The notes below the pieces were generated by a model. The model was not told the DNA's origin. It did no database searches and saw only the letters and a program-made list of their open reading frames with translations. Positions 18,533 to 28,554 of a DNA stretch of 29,526 bases are shown in pieces. Made by a program: the position numbers and the translations under genes. Location of the stretch: positions 1-29,526 of the forward strand of contig JAAMXY010000271.1 of the NCBI GenBank assembly GCA_019677205.1. The letters run 5' to 3'. The stretch is from Pinguiococcus pyrenoidosus (lineage: Eukaryota > Sar > Pinguiophyceae > Pinguiochrysidales > Pinguiochrysidaceae). Within the stretch, counting starts at the first letter, position 1, and each line of letters begins with the position of its first letter.

Positions 18533-21500
18533 ATGCAATCTCTGGGCCTTCGCGCAGATGTGCCGCTGCGCGGTGGCCTGAGCCTCTCGCGTGTGCTAGC
18601 AGCCACCGACGACAATGTGCTGGTCGCCTCCGGCACCCGACTTCACGTGTTCAGCACTCATACCAGCGGCCTCGTGGCCAGTGGCGTCCCTGGCAGCGCC
18701 ACAAGAGAGGGACGAGTTGTCAAAGCGCCAAGGTGAGCTTGGTAACGGATGAAGATCCAGTGGGGAGCCGCTGCGGACGGACAAAACACCGAAACCACGA
18801 GATGGCGACGTGGGTCGGCGACAGAGACGAAGCGCCACTGAAGTCCAAAGTGCATTCTTGATGCACCGCCTTGCTCGTATGAGTGGCAAATGTGCGAAAT
18901 GTGTGATGAGTCGTAAGCAAGTGGGGAGGAATGGGCAAAAAGCGCGGCAGTGCGGCGCCAAAGTGACAGTTGGGACAGACCGGAGTTTAAGCAGAGATTC
19001 ACCACGCTGACCAAGAGTGCTGTCTTCGATCTCCAGCCCTACGCAGTCGCTGGCCGGCTCCACGCTGGTGACCACTGGGGGCGGGGCAGGGTCCATCCCC
19101 AGCACGGTGTTTGTGATGGCGCTGGATGGGCTGAGCTTCAGCCTCTTTGATGCCCACACGGCGACGTTCTTGGACACGCTGTACATCAAGCAGAAAGGCG
19201 CCAGCGCCACCGCGATTTCACTGCTCGCAGGCTCTCGAGGCCATCCAGATCCCTTCCTCTTCGTGTGCAGGGAGGGTGGGAGAAATCTGCAGCTGGTGTC
19301 GCTGCTCGGCAAGGGCACGACCATCGTCTCCTTCCCCACCTTTCCGCTGCCGGACAACAGCTACGGCTCGGGCACCGGGAAGCCCAAGCAGCACCAGGCC
19401 GACCGCGTCGTCGCCATGGCCGCGCATCCGCATGGTCTGGGCCTGATCGTCGCCTTCGCGGATGGCTACGTGATCTTGTACGACTACGGCAGCATCCGCA
19501 CGGCGGTCGGCGACGACGATGATTTCGGCGGGTATGGAGACGACGGCGGAGGGAACGGGTATGCCGTGCACCCCGCGATGCGCTTTCCGATCCCCGTGGG
19601 TGCGGATAATCCCCATGGCAGGGATGGCGAGTGGGCGCTGGTGCCGGGCTCCGGGTTGCGACCCGTTGCGGTGCTTCTCGGGAGCACGGGCGACGCCCGG
19701 GCGTTTCCCCCGTTGCCAAACGGACCTGGGAACGCCGCCGGCGGCGTGTCCGTGAATCTGTGCTTCAAGGCCGTCGCGAACGAGGTGCTGGTCGGGGGAG
19801 TGAGCAGTACCAGCGTGGGATCCAGCGTGAGCAGCCGCGTGATGGTCTGGCGAGTGGCCATCGGATCCAGCGGTCACTACGCGGAGAACCGACTGACCAG
19901 CGCCGGGTGCCTGGGCTTCCGTGAGGCCCCTGTCCTCTCGATCGGAGATGGAAGCGTGCCCATGCGGATCGTGGATGTGGCGTTTCACCCGACGGAGCAC
20001 GTGCTCCTCGGCGTCGGCTCCGGCCTGACCGACCGCAGCAGCAATGCGTCAGCGATGCGACTCATCTCGTTCAGCTATCTCTACCCGGGCCTGCCGATCC
20101 GGTGCCTGTCTGCGGCCCTGCCGCAATGCCGCGGCTGGGCCGTCAGCGAGAGGACCAACTCGATCTGCTTCCTGAGCACGGCCAACGCGGACGTCGACCA
20201 AGGAAGTGCTCCCATCCAGCCCGCGCAGACCCCGCGCCTCCTCTTTACGACGCTGCTGGACTCCGTCGGTGCACCGTGCAACGGAGGCAACGTGGGTGCT
20301 CCGCTCCAGCTGCCGCTGAATGGCTGGCTGGAGGACCTCAGCGTCCAGGATGCCCGGATGGCTGGCCTCCCGCTTCCCCTCTGCGTGCCGTATGCCACTC
20401 CCGTGGTCAAGACGGCCAAGTCCGGGGTCAGCAATCGCTCCATCGTCAGCAAGATCGTCATGGCGGTGCAGAAGCTGGAACGCCACGTCGACTTGAAGGA
20501 GGACAAGGCGCGACCCAAGCGGCTCGGCGTGCTGGAGGGGTTCGCCGAGAAATGCAACTGGGCGCCGACGAATCCCTCGCAAGGTCGAAACGCGCTGGAG
20601 ACGCACGAAGGCGCGCTGTATCCCGTGCGCTGCGTGTGGGCGCCCAACAGCACTGCCGCGGTCTTCTTCTTCCAGACCTTGCCGGCCCGCGACGTGCTGT
20701 CGGTAGCGGATGAGGACTACGTGTTGCGCTTCGCCAAGACCCAAGCGTACTGCCTGGCCCCCACGGGCACCTCGGTGGTGAACGCGAGCATCTACGACCC
20801 CGTCCCGGAGACGCAGCTGCGGAAGGGAATCGACGCCGCTTTCGTCTGGGTGTACAAGACGGATGCCAAGGGCGCCTTCGTGCAGGTCCGAGGCTTGTGT
20901 ATCCTTGCCGAGCCCAACAAGCTTCTCCTCCAGTCCTTCGAGACCGGTCAGGTCAAGGCCAACATCGCTCTCCAGGCGCCGGCCAGAAGGATCTTCGAGG
21001 TGCCGGCCGAGATCTGCAAGGACAAGGCCCAGGCGCTCTACGTGCTGCGGCGGCAGCTGCCTGCGGACTTCATCACGGAAGGCAAGAATGGAGACCTGAA
21101 GCAGAGTGGCATGCCGTTGAGAAGTAGCTTCTACGACGAGCGATTGGGCAAGGACGGGACGGGACCCCCGGCGGCGAGCAGCATCTGCGAGATTCTCGCC
21201 TACAGCGCGCCGAACACCTTTGCCACGCCATCGCCCGGTGCCCTGGACACCCGGATTCGGCAGCGCTTCGGCGGCCGTGCGCCCGCGACCATCCTCCAGC
21301 CCGTCGGAGAGCTGAGCAACGTGATGTTCATCTTCCCTCCCGGGGAGAACATCGTGGACGCTCTCTGGCAGCCGGTGGATCCGGAGCCGGTGCAGAACGA
21401 CGCCAGCCGCTTGTGGACCAGGGCGCACCGGGAAGCTGCGACGGGGGCGCCTCACCCGGACGCGGAGGAGGTCGGCAAACCGCTGCTCGCCGTGCGCACG

Positions 21501-24500
21501 ACGCACCGGGCGCTCATCTTCGACTACAAGATGAAGCTGCTGGCGGCAACCACCGTCCCCCGGTGGCTCATCAGCACGGACTTGATGTCCGCACCGACGG
21601 AGACGATGCGCGGCAACGACGAGTGCATGTTCAGCGCGCCCATCTCGATGATCTGGGCGGCCGATACGCTCCTTGTGGGATTCGAAGGGGGCATGGTGAA
21701 GGCGCTGAGCCGCGAGGCGCCGAATGGTCAGCCAGGTCCGTCGACTAGCGTGTCCTTGAACATGTCACCCGTGCTGTCGCTCGATGCGAGCAAGGTGGCG
21801 GGAGGCTACCAGATCCTATCCGCCCTTCCTACGCGCCTGATCTTGCTCCAGCGGAGCAACGGCACGGGGGCTGGTCGCATCGTCACCCGACCTTTCTTTC
21901 CCCTCGAGCCGCTTCTGCAAGGCATCATGCATCACGTGCCGGTGTCGCCCGTGCAGGATTCCAACTCGATCCGCGGCAAGATGAAGCCCACGTTCATGGC
22001 ACTGCTGACGGCGCTCATCGCTCGCTACAGCCGCAGCAAGACCCCAAGCGCCAGCGCGCGTCCCGGTGAAGGTGCCGGAACGACGGCGGGCATCACGACG
22101 CGGGTCTTCAACATGCTATTGTCCATCCAGTGCTACGAGCTGGCGGCGCTCGTTGCCGGCGTCGCGCGTCAGTTCGGCGACAACACGGGCCTGGGGTACC
22201 GCCACCGGCCTTTCATCAGCGTGGCCGAGAAGGTGGAAGTCGCGCTGGCCATGCAGTGGTTCGAAGGGGCCCTCCTGGAGGTCACGTCGGAGAAGCCGAG
22301 TCTCAGCGAGTACCTGCAAGACCCTGATCCGATGTCCTCCGCTCCGCTGCCCCATCCGTATTCGAAGGAGGCTGCGATTGCGCACGCGATCGGGAGCTTC
22401 GCCAAGCTCTACGGCAGGTTGGACGTGGCCGCCAGGGCGTTTGATCTCTGTGGCGACGACTACTCCCTGCTCGAGGTGCTCATGGAGGCGAAGGAGATGG
22501 ACCCCGACTCGACCACCACGAGCTTGGAGAATCTGCGTGATGCGGCGGCGGCCGTCGGCAGCAGTCTCACGGTCAACCTCGCGGAAGCCATCCTGAGCGG
22601 CACTCCGCAGGATGCTGAGAGCATCGCGAAGCATCTGCACCAGGACCAGAGCCGCGATCCGCACAACGCCGGCGGACTGAACTACTTCGCCATGGCGGAC
22701 ATCGTCACCGACATTGTGCCCCCAGGCACGCGGGCCTTTCCAGACTGCAGCCGGAAGATGGACGGCATGGTGCCGTTCCAGCTCAGCACGCTTGTGCACC
22801 AGACATCGCAGCATCGGGAGAAAGCCAGCCGCTCCTTCGGCGTCGAGTTTCCGCGCAGGTCGTCCTTGATCCAAGGCCTCGAGCTGCTGCCGACGCGCCC
22901 GCCGATTCCGACGCTGTTCCAGCTGCAGCCGCTTCCGTTCCCGGCCGATTACGCTGGGCCGCTTCCCGGCCTGGAGAACGTTGAGAAGAACTTCGACCTC
23001 GCGCATTTCTACAAGCCGCCGCCGAGCTGCTCACTGCGTCCGCTGCTTCTCGATCGGCTGGAGGAGTGGATGGGGCAGACGCGGTATGCCGCCGCTGAGG
23101 AAGACACCGCGGCCGTGCTCTCCCCTACCGCCGGTCCAAGCAAGGCGGCGGCCCGTTCTGCTGGCCTCACCGGAGAGGAGGACAAGAGCAACTGGTCTGT
23201 CATGGGCAACGGCAACGACGTCGGGCTGGGTCGTGGTGAGGAGGACAACGTGGTGCTCTACATGCGCTTCCACAACCTTGAGGACGTGAAGCCGCATCCG
23301 ATCCCCAGCGGCCGCGGTGTCCGGATCAACGTGGAGGATCTGATCGGGGACCTGTTCACCCCGCCCAATCCCGCCCCGTTCGTGACGTTCGCCGCCCCTG
23401 GTGGCGTGACGTTCAAAGAGAGCATGAGTCCTGCCGACCAGGGCAACGAGAAGCGGGTGCATGGTGCTTTCGACCTCGTTTTCGGGGACGGCCCGGATGC
23501 TCTGAAGCCCGCCGGCGGGATCGCACGCCCGCCGGACAGCGTGGGGGCGCTGCTCAATGCGCTTCGTGGCCTGAGGGTCCCCGTCCCGCGGGGTGCGCCT
23601 TGTGACATTGGCGTGGCCCACCGCGACACGCCCAACCGCGCCAGCATCACGGTGGAGATGTTCATTCGGATTTCGGATGCCGGTCTGCAGGCCATCGCGG
23701 CCACCTGTGCGGCGGGCAGGAAGGCCTATCTCCTGGCGGCAAGGGTCACCGGGCCGGCTGCTGGCACGGCGGGAAAGCCGAGCGTGAACTGGTCCCTTGG
23801 TATCCTGCCGGACGGCTCCGTGGTGTGGGGTGCCGGCCTCGTGAGCGGGACGGCGAAGTGCCTGAAGACTCCAGAGCCAGTCCTGAGTGGCAATCGCTGG
23901 GTGCACTTGGCCGTCACCCTGGACTTCCGCAATGCGGATGACGGAGGAAAGCCGGGCTGCTCCCAGGCGCGTCCGAGCGGCAGCATCATCGTGAATGGCG
24001 ACGAGGTCGCCTCGGGCATGCTCCAGGGCGAGGTTGTGGACCCGAAGAACGCGAAGCGGTCGTTCATCCTCTTCGGCGCGTCGGCGCCGGCGGGCTTGTC
24101 CTTCACCGAGCTTCGGGTGTGGGCGGCAGTCAGGGAGCCGATCGAAGTGAGCGACCTTCGCGAGACCTATCTGAATGCCGCGAAGAAGAAGAGGAAGATG
24201 CGGGTCAAGATGGCGCACAAAGATGGAGAGGACGACGCGACCATGCCGCCGCCGCTGCGGAATGACCAGCAGAGCATCAGGATGGCACCGTCGCAGAACA
24301 TGGCCTTCATGTCGGTCGCTGCGGGAGCCCTTCCGGCCGCGTCGCCCCCTCCCTCCGGAGCGAAAGACTCCGAGGACAACGCCACGTCCCCTGCAGGAGG
24401 CCTGGCGAAGCCCTCGCCGTCCGGTGGCCTCGCCAAGCCTCCGGGCGGGCTCGGGTTGGCGCCTCCGCCCAAGTCGGGAAGCGCTGCCTCGCGGCGCTTG

Positions 24501-26911
24501 CGGGCGCGCGAGGCCGCCAAGAAGCCCAAGCCGAAGAAGACGGACGCGAAGGGCTTCGACGGTTTCGCCACCGGCTTTGGGGGCGGAGGCGGCTTCGCCA
24601 CGGGATTCGGCGGAGATGGTGGCGGCTTTGCGACTGGATTCTCCACGGGCGAGGGATTCGGCGGCTCTGGGGACGGCGGCGGTGGCGGTGGCTTTGCTGC
24701 GGGTGGCTTCGCCGCGGCGTTTGAAGAGCCGGAGGAGGCGCTGGGCAAGAAGGAAGACAGGGACGCCAGCGAGCCCAAGACTCCCATGAAGGAGGAAGGC
24801 GGCGACGAGCCAGTCGAGAACGGCACTCCCGTCGTGGCGGAGGAGGAGGAGGAGGAGGAGGAGGAGAAGGGAAGCGCGCTGACGAAGGACGATAGCAGCG
24901 ACGAGGACGAGGCAGCAACGCCGCGACCGCAGTCCCGTGGTCTCTTCAATGGCAGTGCCGAGGATGACGAGGACGAGGACGAGGACGACGAGGATGAGGA
25001 TGGGGCGGTGGACATCGGCGCCCTGGGCGAGGAGGCGGAGACCGCCGCTGGAGCGGCTCCTCCGCCCCTGCCGCCAAAGCCGAAGACGCTTGTTGTGCAC
25101 AGTATGGAAGAAGCCGAAGTCGGTGAAGCGCCTCTCTTCTCCCTCCAGGAAGATGATCCCAACGATCCGCGACCGGTGACTCTCCCCTCGCACAAGGAGC
25201 TCAAGGGCGTCGGGCTCCGCATCGAGGACATGCTCCAGGAGCGAAAGTCCGACTTCTTGAACGATGACCTGGTCGGCTGCTGGACCGTGGCGGCCACCTC
25301 CGCGGAGTCCAAGGATGAGGACGGCGAGAATCGTGACGATGCCGCCATTGTGGTCTTGCGCCTCAGCATGCTTGACCGCACCACGGAGAGGGCATCCCGC
25401 TACCCGATGGAGAGCGACAGCGCCATCATTGCTCCAAATCCACGTGCTCGATCGGACGGACAGCCCCGGAGAAACTTTCCAGTGCTCATGGCGCTGTACG
25501 ATCAAGAGAAGACTCGGCTGCAGGTGTATGACGTGATCCGCCGGAAGCGCATCAAGCTTCAGGGCATGGCCGTGCCGCTGGTCTTCTGGCGCTGGCTTCG
25601 CTACGGCAGGAAGCAGGACGCGGCGGACGACATCCCATACATTGGCATCGTGACGCCCGGGGTGATCTATCACTGGCCTCTCGGGAGCCTGGTTTCACCG
25701 TCGGCGCAGCAGACTCGACCGCAGAAGGTTCTGACTCGAGACGCGAACGTCGAGGACGACGAGGAGATCGTCGCTTACGACGTCACACCGGACGAGCAGT
25801 GGGCAATGCTGGTCACCACGTCAAAGACTCGTCGAGATGGGGCGCAGAGCACGGGGGACAGGGTCTCTCACGCTTGCTCCGTCATTTTGTGGCATCTTCC
25901 TTCCAAGTCCGTCGTCACCTCGGGAGACTGCCTGGGAGCGACGTTCATGCGCGTCTTCGACACCGAGTCCAACGCGGTGGTGTCCGCTTTCGCAAGACTT
26001 CTGGCGGACCAAGGCGGAGAGCAGGTCAAGCTCGATGTGAGAAAGCTTGGGACCTTCTCGGAATCCGAGCCGGAGGCTGCGATTAGCGAATCGGTCGGCA
26101 ACTTCTCGTTTGCTGCATCGCCAAACACATCCAACGGCTCGAGTGCCAGCACCAAGTCCTGGCGATGGAACATCTGTCCCTTGCTGAGACCGAGCCAAGA
26201 GCAACCCACCGATGGCGGCGCTCTCTCCATCTACGCGCCTCCCTTGAACTCGAAGACGGCTGCAATCGTGGACATGGACGCAGGAGTGATCTATGTCGTC
26301 TTCATCGGAACCGGCACGGTGCTCTTCGAGGTACGTTCTAGTCTCCAGTGCCTGAGCATGCTGTGATCCCTGTGATCCCTGTGATCCATAGAGTCTCCCC
26401 CTCCCCCCCCACCGATTGCCTTTTCTAAGCGTGGCCTTGGTTTCCCTTCTTCTTTCAGCTGTCCATTCGAGACGTGGTCGCTGCGTCGGGTGAGGTGAGC
26501 GCGGAGGAAATTCAAGTCTTGGAAGTGCGTGCCCAGGCTGGCAACCGGAGTTTGGATGCAAACAATGCTTTCAAGCAGCAACCGGTGGACACCAGGGCCG
26601 CATGCGAGCTTGCGATTTTGACAAGGTGCGCGGGGCATGCTCTCGGCTCTTTCTGGCCTTTTGGGGGAGCGACCTAAACCTGGCTTTCTTGTCCCTCCTT
26701 TCAGGGCGGGAAAGGTGTGGCGCTGCATGGTACGGTGGCCGCAACTCTTGGACCATGTTCAGGTAGGTGGAAAGGGTGATGCATGGCCTCTTGCCTTGCC
26801 TTGCCTTTGCTCATCTTTCCTTGTGCTTCCCCCTTCGCCCATCTACCGCAGTCGACGCTGAATGAAGCAGCCGTGGCCAGTGCGATCCAGACGGATAATG
26901 GGACAGATTAA
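18533..26911 (+). CDS. Giant coat protein: TTRAY1-like double propeller/solenoid fused to clathrin-type N-terminal propeller
   Basis: The model joins 18533-18732, 19016-26330, 26459-26625, 26705-26762 and 26852-26911 (2,599 aa). All introns are GT-AG with consistent phases; the first acceptor (CCAAG) is weak. Residues 1-1030 resemble the two WD-type propellers of TTRAY1/TWD40-1, a beta'-COP-like subunit of the TSET/TPLATE coat (VVAMAAHPHGLGLIVAF, VAFHPTEHVLLGVG, LYPVRC, KGIDAAF, LEPLLQG). An alpha-solenoid follows (about 1055-1420, with YGRLDVAARAFDLCGDDYSLLEVL). A ConA/LamG-like domain lies at about 1605-1790 and Gly/Phe repeats at 1910-1968. An acidic linker lies at 2008-2070. From about 2125 to 2599 the sequence reads as a clathrin heavy-chain N-terminal propeller (SDSAII, LQVYDV, LVFWRWL, IGIVTPGVIYHW) and ends at the first linker helix. 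The usual TTRAY1 C-terminal region is not seen. Homologies are by eye. Confidence 0.8.
23633..24180 (+). other. Concanavalin A / laminin G-like domain inside the coat protein
   Basis: Residues about 1605-1790 carry the beta-sandwich pattern of LamG/ConA-like domains: SITVEMFIRIS, a WSLGILPDGSVVWG strand pair, the signature NRWVHLAVTLDF, SIIVNGDEVASG, and FTELRVWAAVREPIEVSDL near the end. Such domains bind carbohydrate or protein; intracellular examples are known in BEACH proteins. The assignment rests on the hydrophobic pattern and the RWVHLAVT signature. Confidence 0.6.
24552..24730 (+). repeat. Gly/Phe-rich coding repeat (GFATGF)
   Basis: Three GFATGF units and related GFAAGGF and FAAAF motifs are spaced by glycine runs in about 60 residues. 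The segment is followed by EEPEE. The repeated Phe residues in a disordered context resemble short appendage-binding motifs of trafficking proteins, but no known motif is matched exactly. Confidence 0.7.
24838..25020 (+). repeat. Acidic coding microsatellite
   Basis: Runs of GAG and GAC/GAT codons encode long Glu and Asp stretches (EEEEEEEEE near 2008 and DDEDEDEDDEDEDG near 2049). They form a flexible acidic linker just before the clathrin-like propeller. The trinucleotide runs probably vary in length between strains. Confidence 0.8.
25190..26911 (+). other. Clathrin heavy chain N-terminal-domain-like propeller
   Basis: Residues about 2125-2599 align by eye, in order, with the human clathrin terminal domain: ESDSAIIAP (human ADSAIMNP), RLQVYDVIRRKRIK (TLQIFNIEMKSKMK), LVFWRWL (VTFWKWI), IGIVTPGVIYHWPL (VALVTDNAVYHWSM), DEQWAMLVT (KQKWLLLTG) and, across three small introns, AILTRAGKVWRCMV...LLDHVQSTLNEAAVASAI (GIIGVNRKGQVLSVCV...IPYITNVLQNPDLALRM). 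The positions equivalent to the clathrin-box groove are Q2236, Y2238, R2243 and R2245. The match in order and spacing is too good for a generic WD propeller. Confidence 0.75.
26361..26387 (+). repeat. 9-bp direct repeat, three copies, in an intron
   Basis: CTGTGATCC occurs three times in tandem inside intron 2 of the coat gene, directly after the donor-proximal in-frame stop. It is followed by a C-run at about 26399-26410. Confidence 0.85.
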
Positions 26912-26952
26912 GTCTGAAGACTAGTGAAGGAGGTCCTGCTGTGACATCTGCT

Positions 26953-27023
26953 TCTGTGTGTATGCGCGTGTGTGAGTGTGTTTGTGTGTTTGCAAGTGCG
27001 TGTGTGCAAGTGTGAGTGAGAGT
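26953..27023 (+). repeat. TG-rich microsatellite
   Basis: This is an imperfect TG/TGTGAG/TGCG dinucleotide tract about 42 bases after the coat-protein stop codon. It lies in the presumed 3' untranslated region or the intergenic space between convergent genes. Confidence 0.85.
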
Positions 27024-27162
27024 CAAAAGTATCTCGCGACTGTCGAACGTCAACGTAGCTGCCTTGCCGTAGCAGTCCCTTCTTGGTCCTGGCAGGATGC
27101 CCAAGACCAAGCGCAAATGCTTCTCAACGCAGTGTTAGTTCTTGATGTCTCTGTCTGTCTCT

Positions 27163-27477
27163 CTACGGCCCATTCTCCGCGTGAATTTTCCGCCCACCCC
27201 ACGCCCTGATGCCTGCAGCCCTCCTCTGCTTCTTCTCCTTCGCCTCGTCGGAGAACTGCTTGATCATGCGATTCAGCTCCTCTCCTTCGAATCTAGTGAG
27301 CATCATGAGCGTCCGATAGCTCTTCTGCTTGGCCCAGTCTGGCGACGAATCGCAGCACTTGTAGACGGCGAGGAGGCAGCAGCAGATCACGATGAGGATC
27401 CCCAGGATGCTGCCCACGATCATCGGGATGATCCAGGCACCGTAGCGCGCCCTGCCAGAGCTGATGGCCTCGTCCAT
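27163..27477 (-). CDS. Small single-pass membrane protein with cysteine cluster (104 aa)
   Basis: The ATG at 27477 opens a 104-residue frame. A short polar N-terminus (about 14 residues) precedes a strong membrane helix at about 15-38 (WIIPMIVGSILGILIVICCC) that ends in CCC; a further CC pair follows after LLAVYK. These juxtamembrane cysteines are plausible palmitoylation sites. The remaining 60 residues are charged and basic (SDEAKEKKQRR) and should face the cytosol by the positive-inside rule. I recognise no family. It could be a complete small protein or the first exon of a longer one. Confidence 0.6.
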   Translation of the reverse strand: MDEAISSGRARYGAWIIPMIVGSILGILIVICCCLLAVYKCCDSSPDWAKQKSYRTLMMLTRFEGEELNRMIKQFSDEAKEKKQRRAAGIRAWGGRKIHAENGP

Positions 27478-27814
27478 GGCGCGTTCCTCCAGCTACTCAA
27501 AGACCCCGCGAAAAACTTGCTTCGCACGCGTCGACCTTCCCTCTTTCCGATATCAGGCTCGAGTCGGATTGGGCGTGGCCCACGTCAAAGACACAGCTTC
27601 ATTCCCTTCCAGGCCAGACTATCGATTCGCCGCGGCGCGTGGGATCCGACGAAATGCTCAACTCCTTACGACATGCTCCGCAAGACTTCGTGAATGCCTT
27701 TGCCATCGCTCCCGACCGCCGAAGTCGGAAGGTCCGCCTCACCTCGGGAGTTTGTTGCTGGTCCGGAATCAGATCCCCGCCGAGGGGGTCCGGCAAGAGC
27801 CAGAGGAGGTCAGC
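27478..27814. other. Intergenic region, nothing recognised
   Basis: This is 337 bp between the 104-aa gene start and the end of the next minus-strand frame. Overlapping short frames are present on both strands without recognisable content. It probably includes the promoter of the 104-aa gene. Confidence 0.35.
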
Positions 27815-28297
27815 TTAACGCTTCGGCCGCGGCTCTTGGATAGGAGCCCTGCGGGAGCCCTGGCCGCCTTTGTGAACTTGCCGCTTGTATGCGACGTCCA
27901 AGCGAAGCGGTGTGACGGAGGGCGGCGCCTTGTATAGTCGCTGGGGATTCGCGAGAACCAAAATCGAGCCGACGAGGACTGAACCGCCGGAACCGCGCAG
28001 CGCAGCGCACGGATTGGTGCTTGGGACCCACTCGCCCATGGTCGCCCCCGACCATTTTCGTCGCTGAATTTCGCCGAGGCTGCGCTGCTTGAGCCGCTGG
28101 TGGTGGTACCGTGCCAGATGGAAAGTGGAGGCGCAGTAGGCGGACCAGCTCTTGCCCTGGCATTCTTGGTGCAGAACAGGCAAGACATTAACTTCTGCGA
28201 ATGTTCTGCATCGACGACGTGGAACGAACGACAGAACGATTTTCCAAGGGCGACAGCGTCCTGAATTAAAGATTCGCGCTGAGAGTACTGGGAGCAT
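27815..28297 (-). CDS. Possible mitochondrially targeted protein (160 aa), doubtful
   Basis: From the ATG at 28297 the frame encodes 160 residues; an upstream ATG at 28438 would add 47. The first ~35 residues are rich in Arg, Ser and hydrophobics with no acidic residue before the glutamate of FAEVN, as in mitochondrial presequences. A later segment (SGGSVLVGSILVLA) could be a membrane helix, and the C-terminus is basic. I recognise no family, and two other frames are also open over the same region. The call rests only on composition and position between two minus-strand genes. Confidence 0.3.
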   Translation of the reverse strand: MLPVLSARIFNSGRCRPWKIVLSFVPRRRCRTFAEVNVLPVLHQECQGKSWSAYCASTFHLARYHHQRLKQRSLGEIQRRKWSGATMGEWVPSTNPCAALRGSGGSVLVGSILVLANPQRLYKAPPSVTPLRLDVAYKRQVHKGGQGSRRAPIQEPRPKR

Positions 28298-28554
28298 TGT
28301 TGAGTGGGTTTTGATGGGTGTGAGAGTTCTGAGAGGTGACGAAGGTGGGAAGGGGCCGTTGACGACTGGGCAAAGAACGCCGTCGGACGGACGAAGAAGC
28401 GCCGCCAACAGGAACGAAGATGAAGCGCGTTCTATCACAATCTTCGCAACTTCCTCTACGTCTCATCTAAGTTCTGCTTTGTGAGACCACAACCACCATA
28501 CATCCCCGACGCCAAACTGCGCCCACGTCAAGCTGCACCTTCGAAAGCACTCAA

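Noticed and set aside
20049-21506. 485-codon minus-strand frame opposite the propeller region
   Set aside because: It is a shadow frame produced by codon bias, with no ATG-based domain and no independent support.
23031-25673. 880-codon open frame on the minus strand opposite the coat protein
   Set aside because: It is antisense to a frame with strong homology; GC-rich third positions suppress stops on the opposite strand. The protein is low-complexity Arg/Ser/Leu without a domain.
27769-28188. Alternative 139-codon minus-strand frame overlapping the possible mitochondrial protein
   Set aside because: It is Ser/Pro/Arg-rich with no leader or domain. The overlapping frame with a presequence-like start is the better of two weak options.
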